From Solwaraspora sp. WMMD791 (GTDB taxonomy: Bacteria; Actinomycetota; Actinomycetes; Mycobacteriales; Micromonosporaceae): a DNA stretch of 64,000 bases. The stretch lies in assembly GCF_029581195.1 (NCBI RefSeq), contig NZ_CP120737.1, forward strand, positions 4,069,001 to 4,133,000, read 5' to 3'. The stretch's first letter is position 1. Each line of letters opens with the position of its first letter. Made by a program: the position numbers and the translations under genes. A model generated the notes under the pieces. That model searched no databases, was not told the origin of the DNA, and saw only the letters and a program-made list of their open reading frames with translations. Positions 26,666 through 37,988 of this stretch are shown here, piece by piece.

Positions 26666-28186
26666 ATGGGCCCCTCACCCACCGACCCACGGCACCTGGC
26701 CGGCATCGTCGACCGCTGGGTCGGCCGGCCAGTCCTCGTCGTCGGCGACGCGATGCTCGACGAATGGCGCTTCGCCATATCCACCCGGCTGTGCCGGGAG
26801 GCGCCCGCCCCGGTGCTCGCCCTCGACCACCGGCAGATCGCTGCCGGCGGGGCCGCCAACACCGCTGTCAACCTGGCCGCCCTCGGAGCCCGGCCGTTGC
26901 TGGTCGCCCCGATCGGCGTCGACCCGATCGGCGACCAGGTGGCCCGCTGCCTGCACCAGGCCGGCGTCCAGGACCGGATGGTCGCCCAGCCGGGAGCCCG
27001 TACCCCGGTGAAACGCCGGCTGATCGCCGCCGACCAGATCCTGCTGCGCGAGGACGAAGGCGACCTGTTCGGTACGCGGCCCGCCGCCACCGAGCGACTG
27101 CTCGCCGCGATCGCCGCCAGCACCGAGCAGATCCGACTCGGCCCCGCCACCGGCCCGGCCGGACCCGACCGCCCCGACCTGGTGATCTGCGACTACGGGC
27201 TCGGCGGCCTGGCCGAGCCGGTCCGGCGCTGGCTGATCGACAACCGGCACCGCTACGGCACCGTCGCCCTCGACGCCCACGACCTGCGCCAGTGGGCGGG
27301 ACTGCGGCCCACCGTGATCACCCCCAGCATCGCCGAAGCGGCCCTGGCCGTCGGTCACGCCGTACCCGATCATCACCGCACCGACGCGGCGCGGTCGCTG
27401 CTGCCCCGGCTGCGGGCCGCCACCGGCTCCGAGGTGGTCGCGGTGACCCTGGACGTCGACGGCGCGGTCGTCGACGACGGCCACGGCCCGGCCCACCACA
27501 GCCCGACCACCCCGGTCCCGGCCAGCCGGGCCGTCGGCGCCGGCGACGCCTACCTGGCCGCCCTCACCCTCGCCGTCAGCGTCGGTGCCGCCGGCCCGGC
27601 CGCAGCCGAGCTGGCCCAACGCGCCGCCGCGCTCACCGTCCGCGACATCGGCACCTGCGTATGCCACCGGGAAACGCTGCTCGCCACTCTCACCGACGCC
27701 GGCACCGACCCGGCCGACCTCGTCGACCAGGTCCGCACCGCCCGCGCCGCCGGCGCCCGGATCGTCTTCACCAACGGCTGCTTCGACGTCCTGCACCGCG
27801 GCCACGTCACCTACCTCGCCGAGGCCGCCGCCCTCGGCGACCTGCTGATCGTCGCCGTCAACTCCGACGACAGCGTCCGCCGGCTGAAGGGACCCGACCG
27901 GCCGGTCAACCCGGTCGAGGACCGGGTCGCCGTCCTGACCGCGCTGACCTGCGTCGACCACGTCGTGACCTTCGAGGAGGACTCACCGGCGGCGCTGATC
28001 GAACGGATCCGGCCCGACGTCTACGTCAAGGGCGGCGACTACCCGCCGGAGATGGTGCCCGAAGCGCCCCTGGTCCGCCGGCTCGGCGGCGAGGTGCACA
28101 TCCTCGGCTACGTCGCCGACCGCTCCACCTCGGCGATCATCGACCGGATCCGGGCCGAGCACGTCGACGTACGAGGTGGCACGTGA
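26666..28186 (+). CDS. hldE: Bifunctional heptose 7-phosphate kinase / 1-phosphate nucleotidyltransferase (HldE-like)
   Basis: 506 residues in two domains. The N-terminal PfkB/ribokinase domain (residues about 20-330) has VVGDAMLDEWRF, GGAANTAVNLAALG and catalytic GAGDAYLAAL. The C-terminal cytidylyltransferase domain (from about 365) has FTNGCFDVLHRGHVTYL with HxGH, then GPDRPVNPVEDRVAVL, VKGGDY and STSAIIDRI. This is the RfaE/HldE order. In Gram-negatives it makes ADP-heptose; in actinobacteria such enzymes feed heptose-containing wall glycans or antibiotics. No clear ribosome binding site precedes ATG 26666. It overlaps the GT2 gene (GTGA). Confidence 0.85.
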   Translation: MGPSPTDPRHLAGIVDRWVGRPVLVVGDAMLDEWRFAISTRLCREAPAPVLALDHRQIAAGGAANTAVNLAALGARPLLVAPIGVDPIGDQVARCLHQAGVQDRMVAQPGARTPVKRRLIAADQILLREDEGDLFGTRPAATERLLAAIAASTEQIRLGPATGPAGPDRPDLVICDYGLGGLAEPVRRWLIDNRHRYGTVALDAHDLRQWAGLRPTVITPSIAEAALAVGHAVPDHHRTDAARSLLPRLRAATGSEVVAVTLDVDGAVVDDGHGPAHHSPTTPVPASRAVGAGDAYLAALTLAVSVGAAGPAAAELAQRAAALTVRDIGTCVCHRETLLATLTDAGTDPADLVDQVRTARAAGARIVFTNGCFDVLHRGHVTYLAEAAALGDLLIVAVNSDDSVRRLKGPDRPVNPVEDRVAVLTALTCVDHVVTFEEDSPAALIERIRPDVYVKGGDYPPEMVPEAPLVRRLGGEVHILGYVADRSTSAIIDRIRAEHVDVRGGT

Positions 28187-29109
28187 GCCGACCACTGTCC
28201 CCCGGCGACCCGGCCGAGTTCCGCCGCAACCGGCTGCTCGACGTACTGATCCCGACCCGCAACCGGCCCGCCGAACTGGCCACCACCCTCGCCGGGCTGG
28301 CCGCCCAGGAGCTGCCGGAGGAGTTCGGCGTCGTGGTCAGCGACCAGTCCGACGGTGGGCCGGCGTGGGCCGAACCGGCCCCGGCCAGCATGGTCCGGGC
28401 GCTGCGGCACACTGGTCACCCGGTGCTGCTCACCCGCCGGCTGCCCCGACGCGGGCTGGCCGAACACCGGGCGTACCTGCTCAGCCTCTCCACCGCCCGG
28501 CTGGTGCTGCTGCTCGACGACGACGTCTGGCTGGCCCCCGGCACCGTGGACCGGCTGGTCACCGCGCTGCGCGAGCTGCGCTGCGGCTTCGTCGGCAACG
28601 CCGTACACGGATTGTCCTACCTGGACGACGTACGGCCGCAGGACCACGACGCGTACGTCGAGTGGGACGGCCGGCCGGAGCCGGAACGGATCCTGCCCGG
28701 CACCGCGCAGTGGCAGCGGGCCCGACTGCACTCCGCCGCCAACCTGCTGCACGTCACCGAACGACTGCGGCTGCGCCCCGACGAATGGCGGGCGTACCGG
28801 GTCTCCTGGATCGGCGGCTGCGTGCTGTTCGACCGGGCCAAACTGGTCGCCGCCGGCGGCTTCGACTTCTGGCGGCAGATGCCCCCCGACCACCAGGGCG
28901 AGGACGTCGCCGCCCAGCTCGCGGTGCTGCGCCGCTACGGCGGCGCCGGCATCGTGCCCAGCGGCGCCTACCACCTCGAATCGCCGACGACCGTCACCGA
29001 ACGGCGGGTCGAGTGCTGGCAACTGCTGCTCGACGACGCCGACGAGGCCGGCGAAACCGGCGAGGCCGGCGAACGCCAGCAGCGACGACACCAGGAGGTA
29101 CGGCGATGA
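28183..29109 (+). CDS. Family 2-like glycosyltransferase
   Basis: 308 residues. A GT-A fold: LLDVLIPTRNRPAELATTLAGLAAQ at the start, metal-binding LVLLLDDDVWLAPGTV, WIGGCVLFDRAKLVAAGGF and the acceptor-site HQGEDVA. GTG start at 28183 overlaps the kinase stop. The C-terminus ends in a Glu/Gly-rich repeat (DEAGETGEAGERQQ). It probably transfers a sugar made through the upstream enzyme. Confidence 0.85.
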   Translation: MSRPLSPGDPAEFRRNRLLDVLIPTRNRPAELATTLAGLAAQELPEEFGVVVSDQSDGGPAWAEPAPASMVRALRHTGHPVLLTRRLPRRGLAEHRAYLLSLSTARLVLLLDDDVWLAPGTVDRLVTALRELRCGFVGNAVHGLSYLDDVRPQDHDAYVEWDGRPEPERILPGTAQWQRARLHSAANLLHVTERLRLRPDEWRAYRVSWIGGCVLFDRAKLVAAGGFDFWRQMPPDHQGEDVAAQLAVLRRYGGAGIVPSGAYHLESPTTVTERRVECWQLLLDDADEAGETGEAGERQQRRHQEVRR

Positions 29110-29507
29110 CGGTGCGGCTGGTCCGGCCGACCACCACGATCTGGCAGTGGGACGTGGCGGTGCTGCGTACCCTCGTCGAGGCCCTGCCCGCCGGTGAGGC
29201 CGCGCTGCTGGTCGACGCCCTTCCGCCGCTGCTGGCCATCGCCGCCCGGCCCGACGACCACGCCGACCACGGCGACCAGGGCAGCGACCAGGTCGAGTTG
29301 GTCGAGTTGGTCCGCCGGGTCCGGCGACGCACCGCGACCTACGACCTCGACGACGACGCGGTACGCGAGGAGATCCGCGCCGCGCTGGGCCGCGTCGCCG
29401 GCCACTGCCCGGCCGGGCTGCTCTACCGGCTGCAGCTACCGCTGCCCGACGACGTCCGTGCCCTGTTCCCGGAGCCGGTCCGGGTGCACGCCGTCGGCAC
29501 CGGTTAA
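29106..29507 (+). CDS. Hypothetical protein coupled to the glycosyltransferase
   Basis: 133 residues, soluble, no family recognised. It starts at ATG 29106, overlapping the glycosyltransferase stop (ATGA). It has an Asp/His-rich stretch near the middle (DDHADHGDQGSDQVELVELV) and a C-terminal PLPDDVRALFPEPVRVH. Its last 72 bases overlap the end of the convergent GT9 gene, an unusual amount for two real genes; the operon overlap favours its being expressed. Confidence 0.65.
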   Translation: MTVRLVRPTTTIWQWDVAVLRTLVEALPAGEAALLVDALPPLLAIAARPDDHADHGDQGSDQVELVELVRRVRRRTATYDLDDDAVREEIRAALGRVAGHCPAGLLYRLQLPLPDDVRALFPEPVRVHAVGTG

Positions 29508-30638
29508 CTCGGCGACCGCCTCCAGCACCTCGGCCACCGGCACGTCGACGACGAACGACTCCTGATGTCCGCAGCTGGGCCCGCCGCCCCGGGCCGGGAA
29601 ACCGACCCGGCTGACGTCCTGTCCGCAGACCGGACAGTGGATCGTGAACGCGGCCAGCGGCCGGTGCCGGCCACGCAGCGGCGGCGCGCCGTTGAGCAGG
29701 TTGCCGATCCAGTAGATGCCGACCGTCGGGGTGCCGACGGCCGCCGCCAGGTGCAGCGGGCCGGTGTCGTTGGCGACCAGGACGGCGCTGCCGGCGAGCA
29801 GCCCGGCCAGCCCGCCCAGGCTCAGCGCGTCGACCACCGTACGCACGGGTCGGGTCGCCGCCGCGGCCACCTGCTCGACCACCGCCCGTTCCGGCCCGGT
29901 ACCGGTCACCAGCACCTCGAATCCCTGGCCGACGCAGACGTCGGCGACCGCCGCGAACCACTGGGCCGGCCAGCGCCGCCGGGGGTCGCTCGCCCCCGGG
30001 TGCAGCACCACCCGGGGCCGCCGGGCCGGCCCGAGGACCTCGTCGGCTTCGGCCCGGTCGGTCTCGGTCACCGGCACCCGGGGCAGCATCGTCACCGGCG
30101 CGGCCCCGAGCAGTCCCACCACCTCCAGGTACCGGAACACCTCCGGCTGGTAGTAGACATAGCGGATCCAGCGGTCCAACGGCGGTGCGTCGACCGCCCG
30201 CAGCCCCGCCGTCACCCGCGCACCCAACGCCGTGACCAACGGGTTGCTGTTGCGTCCGCCGCCGTGCAGCTGCACCGCCAGGTCGAACCGCTCGCGGCGG
30301 GCCCGCTCCACGAACTGCGTCATCGTCGTCGGCTCGTCGCCGGGTGCGGCGGCCCGGATCCCGTCGGCGGCGGGCACCACCAGCACCCGGTCGACCGGGC
30401 CGGGCCGGTCGACCACCGCCCGGGCGTCCAGCCAGCGGGCATGCCACGGGGCGCCGAGCAGCACCAGCTCTGCCTGCGGGTACGCCGCCCGCAACGCGGT
30501 CAACGCCGGTACGGCGAAAATGAAGTCACCGAGCGCGTTGGCCCGCAGTACGGCGATCCGCCGCACGTCGGGTACCAGCCCCGGGTCGTCCGGCAGCAGC
30601 GGCACGGCGTACGGAGTAGGCGCCACGGCGTCGGTCAT
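29436..30638 (-). CDS. Family 9 glycosyltransferase (ADP-heptose transferase type)
   Basis: 400 residues. GT-B fold of the LPS heptosyltransferase group: RIAVLRANALGDFIFAVPALTAL, LAVQLHGGGRNSNPLV, VVLHPGASDPRRRWP and ANDTGPLHLAAAVGTPTVGIY. Near the C-terminus are Cys residues (HCPVCGQDV ... PSCGH) that could bind a metal and are unusual for the family. Start ATG 30638 overlaps the Hsp20 stop (ATGA). Together with the divergent-side HldE-like enzyme it suggests that heptose or a related sugar is activated and transferred in this Gram-positive. Confidence 0.88.
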   Translation of the reverse strand: MTDAVAPTPYAVPLLPDDPGLVPDVRRIAVLRANALGDFIFAVPALTALRAAYPQAELVLLGAPWHARWLDARAVVDRPGPVDRVLVVPAADGIRAAAPGDEPTTMTQFVERARRERFDLAVQLHGGGRNSNPLVTALGARVTAGLRAVDAPPLDRWIRYVYYQPEVFRYLEVVGLLGAAPVTMLPRVPVTETDRAEADEVLGPARRPRVVLHPGASDPRRRWPAQWFAAVADVCVGQGFEVLVTGTGPERAVVEQVAAAATRPVRTVVDALSLGGLAGLLAGSAVLVANDTGPLHLAAAVGTPTVGIYWIGNLLNGAPPLRGRHRPLAAFTIHCPVCGQDVSRVGFPARGGGPSCGHQESFVVDVPVAEVLEAVAELTGADGVHPDRLREQGTDVVGQR

Positions 30639-31243
30639 CGGGCAGTGCTGGGCTGCTGGCGCTGCATGGACGCCTCGCCGACGTGCGGATGATGCATCTC
30701 CCGGTCGGCCGCCGGGTCGATCTCCTCGGCGCCGATCGCATCGGCGTCGGCGGCGATCCGCACCTGCTTCCCGCCGCTGGCCCGGGCGCCGGCCGAGCCG
30801 GCGGTCGGCTGCTGGTACTGCGGTCGGCCGACAGTGATCGACCGACGTCCGCCCGGCTCGGCACGGGGCATCGTGACAGTCAGCAGGCCGTGGTCCATCA
30901 CCGCGTCCATCCGTTGCACGTCCACCCCGCTGGGCAGGCGCAGCCGGTACTCGAAGCCGCGCTCGGTCGATCCGCTGTCCGGCATCCCGTTGTCGATGTT
31001 GACTTCCTGCTCCGACCGCGCCCGCACACACAGGTCGGCGCCGTCGACCTCGACGGCCACCTCCTCCGGGGCAACCCCGGCCAGTCGGGCGACCACCCGC
31101 CAGCCGTCGTGGGTGTCCTGCAGTTCCATCTCGGGCGGGCCCGCGTCACCGCCGAGGGCGCGGTTCAGCTCCGACCAGAGCGACTGCAGATTGCCGATCG
31201 GATCCCAGCCACGGTCCTGCATCTGGTCGCGGGGTTGACTCAT
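30635..31243 (-). CDS. Hsp20/alpha-crystallin small heat-shock protein
   Basis: 202 residues. The alpha-crystallin domain spans about residues 40-130: DGWRVVARLAGVAPEEVAVEVDGADLCVRARS, RGFEYRLRLPSGVDVQRMDAVMDHGLLTVTMPRAE. A Gln/Ala/His-rich tail follows instead of the usual short IxI motif. GGGAGG lies upstream of the ATG. It is translationally coupled to a glycosyltransferase, an odd pairing. No HAIR or CIRCE element is visible upstream. ATP-independent holdase by family. Confidence 0.88.
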   Translation of the reverse strand: MSQPRDQMQDRGWDPIGNLQSLWSELNRALGGDAGPPEMELQDTHDGWRVVARLAGVAPEEVAVEVDGADLCVRARSEQEVNIDNGMPDSGSTERGFEYRLRLPSGVDVQRMDAVMDHGLLTVTMPRAEPGGRRSITVGRPQYQQPTAGSAGARASGGKQVRIAADADAIGAEEIDPAADREMHHPHVGEASMQRQQPSTAR

Positions 31244-31391
31244 CCGGCACCTCCCGTACGGTCCGCCCCGGGCGGGAGGGTGGACCCGCCCGGTCGCGGG
31301 GGCAGCATCCCCGACGCGTACCCACGGATCGGGACGGCAAACCGCGACTGGGGCGGGCCAGGGCTGGGCTGGGACCGGTTACGGAGCTGTG

Positions 31392-31433
31392 CGTCTGCTC
31401 CGGCCCGGTGGGTGTGCCGGGCCGGAGCAGACG
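31392..31433. terminator. Strong 17-bp hairpin terminator of the xylanase gene
   Basis: A perfect 17-bp stem (31392-31408 with 31417-31433) and an 8-base loop, beginning 38 bases after the xylanase stop. No T-run, as is common in high-GC actinobacteria. The 31244-31391 stretch before the Hsp20 start shows nothing else. Confidence 0.8.
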
Positions 31434-31471
31434 GTGTCAGGTGGCGCGGTGGTTGCGGCCGTGCTGGTGGT

Positions 31472-34417
<2,946 letters not shown>

Positions 34418-35218
34418 ATGATCATCCTGATGCACAGCTCCAAGACGATGCGCCCACCGACGGGCGACCACGGTCACCCGGCAACCGGCGTACCAGCGCT
34501 GCTGGAGCGGTCCACCGAGTTGATCACGTACCTGCGGACCCTGTCGGCCGACCAGCTCCGCCGGATGATGGCCGTCTCCGCCGAGCTGGCACAGCGGACC
34601 CGGCAGCAGTACGCCGAGTGGACCACCACGCCGCAGCACCAGAGCCCGGCAGCGGCGACGTTCGTCGGCGACATCTACAGCGGGCTGCAGATCGACACGT
34701 TCAGCCCGGCCGACCGGTCACACGCCGACCGGCACCTGCGCATCCTCTCCGGTCTGTACGGGATCCTGGGCCCCTTCGACGGCGTCTGCCCGTACCGGCT
34801 GGAGATGGGTTACCGCCTGCCGGCCGAGCCGTACGCCAACCTGTACCGGTACTGGGCGGACTCGATCGCCGCGCAACTACCGGCGACCGGCTGGATCGTC
34901 AACCTCGCCGCCAACGAGTACAGCAAGGCCGTCCTGCCGTACGTCGACCCCGGCCGGGTGGTCACCCCACGGTTCCGCACCGTCGACCCGGCATCCGGTG
35001 AACCGAAGTTCGTGGTGGTCCACGCCAAGATCGCCCGGGGTGCGTTCGCCCGGTGGCTGGTGTCCCGCCGGATCGCCGACACCGCCGACCCGGTCGCCGA
35101 GCTGCGCGCGTTCGACGACATCGGCTACCGGTACGACCCGGCGTCCAGTACGCCCGACGCCCCGTCGTTCATCTGTCAGGAGTTCGGCGGCAAGGGCCTG
35201 TCCGTCCGCCTCACCTGA
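34418..35218 (+). CDS. yaaA: YaaA-family peroxide-stress protein
   Basis: 266 residues of the YaaA/UPF0246 (DUF328) family. Conserved features: MIILMHSSKTM start, ATFVGDIYSGLQIDTFSPADR, LRILSGLYGILGPFDGVCPYRLEMGYRL, WIVNLAANEYSKAV and FFxxxFVVVHAKIARG-type VVVHAKIARGAFARW. Escherichia coli YaaA lowers free iron during H2O2 stress and binds DNA. The start ATG 34418 matches the family; the frame is open much further upstream without homology. Monocistronic. Confidence 0.92.
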   Translation: MIILMHSSKTMRPPTGDHGHPATGVPALLERSTELITYLRTLSADQLRRMMAVSAELAQRTRQQYAEWTTTPQHQSPAAATFVGDIYSGLQIDTFSPADRSHADRHLRILSGLYGILGPFDGVCPYRLEMGYRLPAEPYANLYRYWADSIAAQLPATGWIVNLAANEYSKAVLPYVDPGRVVTPRFRTVDPASGEPKFVVVHAKIARGAFARWLVSRRIADTADPVAELRAFDDIGYRYDPASSTPDAPSFICQEFGGKGLSVRLT

Positions 35219-35412
35219 CCGGCCCGACCTCAGCTCAGCCGAGCCAGGAGATTGCACCCTGTCGCTGGTTGTCGAGGCCCCAGAGGGTTTACGGGGGGTC
35301 GACGGGGTAACAAACCGTCAACTGGTGAACAGCAACCGGCCGGTCATGCAGACGCCGCGCAGTGGGTTTCCGCCAGCCGGCGACGTCGACGCGAAGACGT
35401 AAGGGGACGACC

Positions 35413-35619
35413 ATGCCGAACATCCAGCAGCCCGAGATGCGCCGCAGCGGCGAGACCCGCCTGGTGCAGGAGAGCGACGGCCGTCAGGACAAGGCCGGCA
35501 AGAGCCCGCGGGCCGAGCATCGCACCGTTCCCGCCGAGCAGCAGTCCCCGTACGGCCCGGGTGTCACTGAGAGCAGATCGCATCAGGAGCCCACGGGCCG
35601 CGAGGCCGAAGGCGAATAG
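35413..35619 (+). CDS. Small hydrophilic protein, unknown
   Basis: 68 residues, highly charged and low-complexity (RLVQESDGRQDKAGKSPRAE, HRTVPAEQQSPYGPG), probably disordered. AAGGGG lies seven bases upstream of ATG 35413, a good ribosome binding site. No family recognised; the composition recalls small stress-related proteins. Confidence 0.6.
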   Translation: MPNIQQPEMRRSGETRLVQESDGRQDKAGKSPRAEHRTVPAEQQSPYGPGVTESRSHQEPTGREAEGE

Positions 35620-35893
35620 CGCACCGCGTTCGCCATCAGACCATCGCATTGACCTGCACAAACGCGACGGTGCGGTGGGCTCGACACCGAGGAGCGTGTG
35701 AGCGCCTCCGGCGATCATCAGCGAGGACAACGAGTTGCGGAACAACAGCGCCAGCTCGGCCTGCCGTCGGGTGCGGCTCCTGACCGGGCCAGCCCGGCCG
35801 CGAGCCTCGAGGAGGCGGTGGAAGGAGGTCGTCAGCGCCTACGACGCCGAGACCGAGCGCAAGACGGCCGGCGATGACGGCTACGAGACAAAG
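35620..35893. other. Gene-free stretch downstream of the small ORF
   Basis: No frame has a ribosome binding site or family similarity. The reading frame from 35735 on the plus strand ends inside the tRNA and is taken as chance. I see nothing else here. Confidence 0.4.
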
Positions 35894-35929
35894 CCGATCC
35901 TGACCGGCACTTCTGCCGGTCAGGATCGG
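35894..35929 (-). terminator. Terminator of tRNA-Thr
   Basis: CCGATCCTGACCGGCA and its exact complement form a 16-bp stem with a CTTC loop, starting 4 bases after the encoded CCA of the tRNA on the minus strand; a short T-rich stretch (CTTTGT) follows. Confidence 0.85.
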
Positions 35930-35936
35930 ATCCTGG

Positions 35937-36009
35937 AGCCGCCTGACGGAATCGAACCGTCGACCTACGCATTACGAGTGCGTCGCTCTGCCGACTGAGC
36001 TAAGGCGGC
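35937..36009 (-). tRNA. tRNA-Thr (anticodon CGU)
   Basis: The minus strand folds into a full cloverleaf: acceptor GCCGCCT/AGGCGGC, D-loop AGTCGGCA, anticodon stem ACGCA/TGCGT around CTCGTAA, variable AGGTC, T-arm GACGG-TTCGATT-CCGTC. Discriminator base is U and the CCA end is encoded (35934-35936). Anticodon CGT gives threonine. No integrase or attachment duplicate is seen next to it. Confidence 0.96.
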
Positions 36010-36104
36010 AACGATCAACCAGTGTACGGCACCGGGCAGCCGGTACGCCCGCCGGCCGGAAGCCGGCCCCGACCGGGCACCAGGCCGGCGGATGACAGGG
36101 GTCG

Positions 36105-37931
36105 ATGACCGACAGTAGGCTGCCAGACGTGGACGATCCGACCGGAACCGCCCCGCCCGACTCCTCGACCGGCCCGCACCAGACCGGTACGACCGCGACC
36201 GGCCCCGGTCAGACCGGCACGGGCGGTGTCGATCCGGCCGGCGACCGCCGCCCCCGGCCCCGCTCACTCGACCCTTCGGAGCTCGGCTTCACGCCCCGAC
36301 CGCCGGTGCCGTGGCTCGCGCCGATGCTGCTGCTCAGCACCGGACTGCGGACGGTGCTGGCGATGCTGTTCGGCGCGTACCTCGACAAGCGGGAACTGCA
36401 GGGTGCGCTTCCCGACGACGTGCACCACCACGACGCCGTCGACGGCGAGCTGTGGATCGACTACGTCGCCGACCTCGGTGACGGTTTCCCAGCGACCTAC
36501 TCGTTGGCGTACCTGCTGGCGCAGCCGGAGCTGGCGGTCGACGGTGCCGGCCGGCTGCGCCGCGGCGATCTGCTGGTGATGGGGGGCGACCAGGTCTACC
36601 CGTCGGCCAGCGGCGAGGCGTACGAGGACCGGTGCAAGGGTCCGTACCAGGCGGCGTTGCCGACGATGCCGGCCGGCCGGCCGCAGCCGACGCTGTACGC
36701 CATCCCGGGCAACCACGACTGGTACGACGGGCTCACCGCGTTCCTGCGGCTGTTCGCCCGGCGGCGGGACGCCTCGATCGGCGGCTGGCGCACCGAGCAG
36801 AAGCGGTCGTACTTCGCCGCCCGGCTGCCGCACAACTGGTGGCTGTTCGCCATCGACGAGCAGTTCGGCGCGTACCTGGACGACCCGCAGCTGATCTACT
36901 TCGAGAAGGCGGCCGAGCAGCTCGGGCCCGACGACCGGGTCATCCTGGCGGTGCCGGAGCCGACCTGGGTCAAGGCCGTCGTCGACCACCAGGCGTACGA
37001 CGCCGTCGACTACTTCCTGCGTACGGTGATCAAGCCGACCGGCGCCCGGGTGCCGGTGATGATCTCCGGCGACCAGCACCACTATGCCCGGTACGCCCAC
37101 CCGGACCGACAGTTGATCACCTGCGGCGGTGGCGGCGCCTACCTGTCGGCGACCCACACCCTGCCGGAGCGGATCACCGTGCCGCCGGTCGACACCATCG
37201 CCCGCAACGCCAGCCCACGCCGCCAGTACGGCCTGGCCGGGCGTTACCCGCAGGCCGACCGGTCCCGCCGCTACAGCTGGGGGATCTTCCACCGGTTGCC
37301 GCGCCGCAACCCCGGCTTCGTCACCCTGCTCGGCACCCTGCAGACCCTGCTGATGCTGGCCGTCGCCGGCGTCATCGTCTCCTGGGCCGACACCAACGGG
37401 CAGCGGTTGTTCAGCATCCCGCTGGTCGCGATGGTGGTGCTCACCCTCGGTGCGTCGGTGGTCTTCGCCAAGCCGCCGAGCGCCAGCGGCGTACGACATT
37501 CCCGGCACTGGCTGCTCGGGCTCGGGCACGGCGTCGCGCACATCGCGCTGGCCTGGTGCGGTGCGCTGATCTGGCTGCAGCTGCCGTTCGTCGACTGGCC
37601 GTGGCCGCTGCCGGTGGTCGCCGCCGCCGTCGTGTACGGGCCGGTCGCCGGTCTGGTCGCCAGCCAGCTGACCGCCGGTTACCTGGTGCTGGCCGGTGCC
37701 TTCGACGTCAACGTCAACGAACTCTTCGCCGGGCAGGGCATCGAGGACTCGAAGAGTTTCGTCCGGATGCGGATCGCCGCCGACGGGGCCCTGACCATCT
37801 ACCCGGTGGCGGTCGACCGGGTGTGCCGGCGCTGGCGGGCCGACCCGGCCGGGGCGCCGCACGACCCGTGGATCGTGCCGGAGCAGCCGCTGACCGCCCG
37901 GCTCGCCGAGGAGCCGATCACCGTCCGGTGA
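36105..37931 (+). CDS. Membrane-anchored metallophosphoesterase
   Basis: 608 residues. A Pro/Thr/Gly-rich N-terminus is followed by a calcineurin-like phosphoesterase domain with GDQVYPSASGEAY, AIPGNHDWYDGL and VPVMISGDQHHYARY, which supply the metal-binding Asp, Asn and His residues. From about residue 400 there are several membrane helices (LLGTLQTLLMLAVAGVIV, IPLVAMVVLTLGASVVF, LVASQLTAGYLVLAGAF). Substrate unknown. ATG 36105 with AGGGG before it. Convergent with ricT. Confidence 0.88.
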   Translation: MTDSRLPDVDDPTGTAPPDSSTGPHQTGTTATGPGQTGTGGVDPAGDRRPRPRSLDPSELGFTPRPPVPWLAPMLLLSTGLRTVLAMLFGAYLDKRELQGALPDDVHHHDAVDGELWIDYVADLGDGFPATYSLAYLLAQPELAVDGAGRLRRGDLLVMGGDQVYPSASGEAYEDRCKGPYQAALPTMPAGRPQPTLYAIPGNHDWYDGLTAFLRLFARRRDASIGGWRTEQKRSYFAARLPHNWWLFAIDEQFGAYLDDPQLIYFEKAAEQLGPDDRVILAVPEPTWVKAVVDHQAYDAVDYFLRTVIKPTGARVPVMISGDQHHYARYAHPDRQLITCGGGGAYLSATHTLPERITVPPVDTIARNASPRRQYGLAGRYPQADRSRRYSWGIFHRLPRRNPGFVTLLGTLQTLLMLAVAGVIVSWADTNGQRLFSIPLVAMVVLTLGASVVFAKPPSASGVRHSRHWLLGLGHGVAHIALAWCGALIWLQLPFVDWPWPLPVVAAAVVYGPVAGLVASQLTAGYLVLAGAFDVNVNELFAGQGIEDSKSFVRMRIAADGALTIYPVAVDRVCRRWRADPAGAPHDPWIVPEQPLTARLAEEPITVR

Positions 37932-37988
37932 CGCGGCGCGCAGCGACGGTGCCGGTACCGGTGCCGGTGCCGACAGCGAAGGCTGCGG

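Noticed and set aside
28108-30447. 779-codon minus-strand frame across GT2 and part of GT9
   Set aside because: Out of frame with both glycosyltransferases, no domain and no ribosome binding site.
35344-35745. 133-codon minus-strand frame over the small ORF
   Set aside because: It lacks a ribosome binding site and family similarity; the plus-strand frame has AAGGGG before its ATG.
35937-36009. tRNA-Thr as integration site of an island
   Set aside because: No partial duplicate of the tRNA 3' end and no integrase gene in the window.
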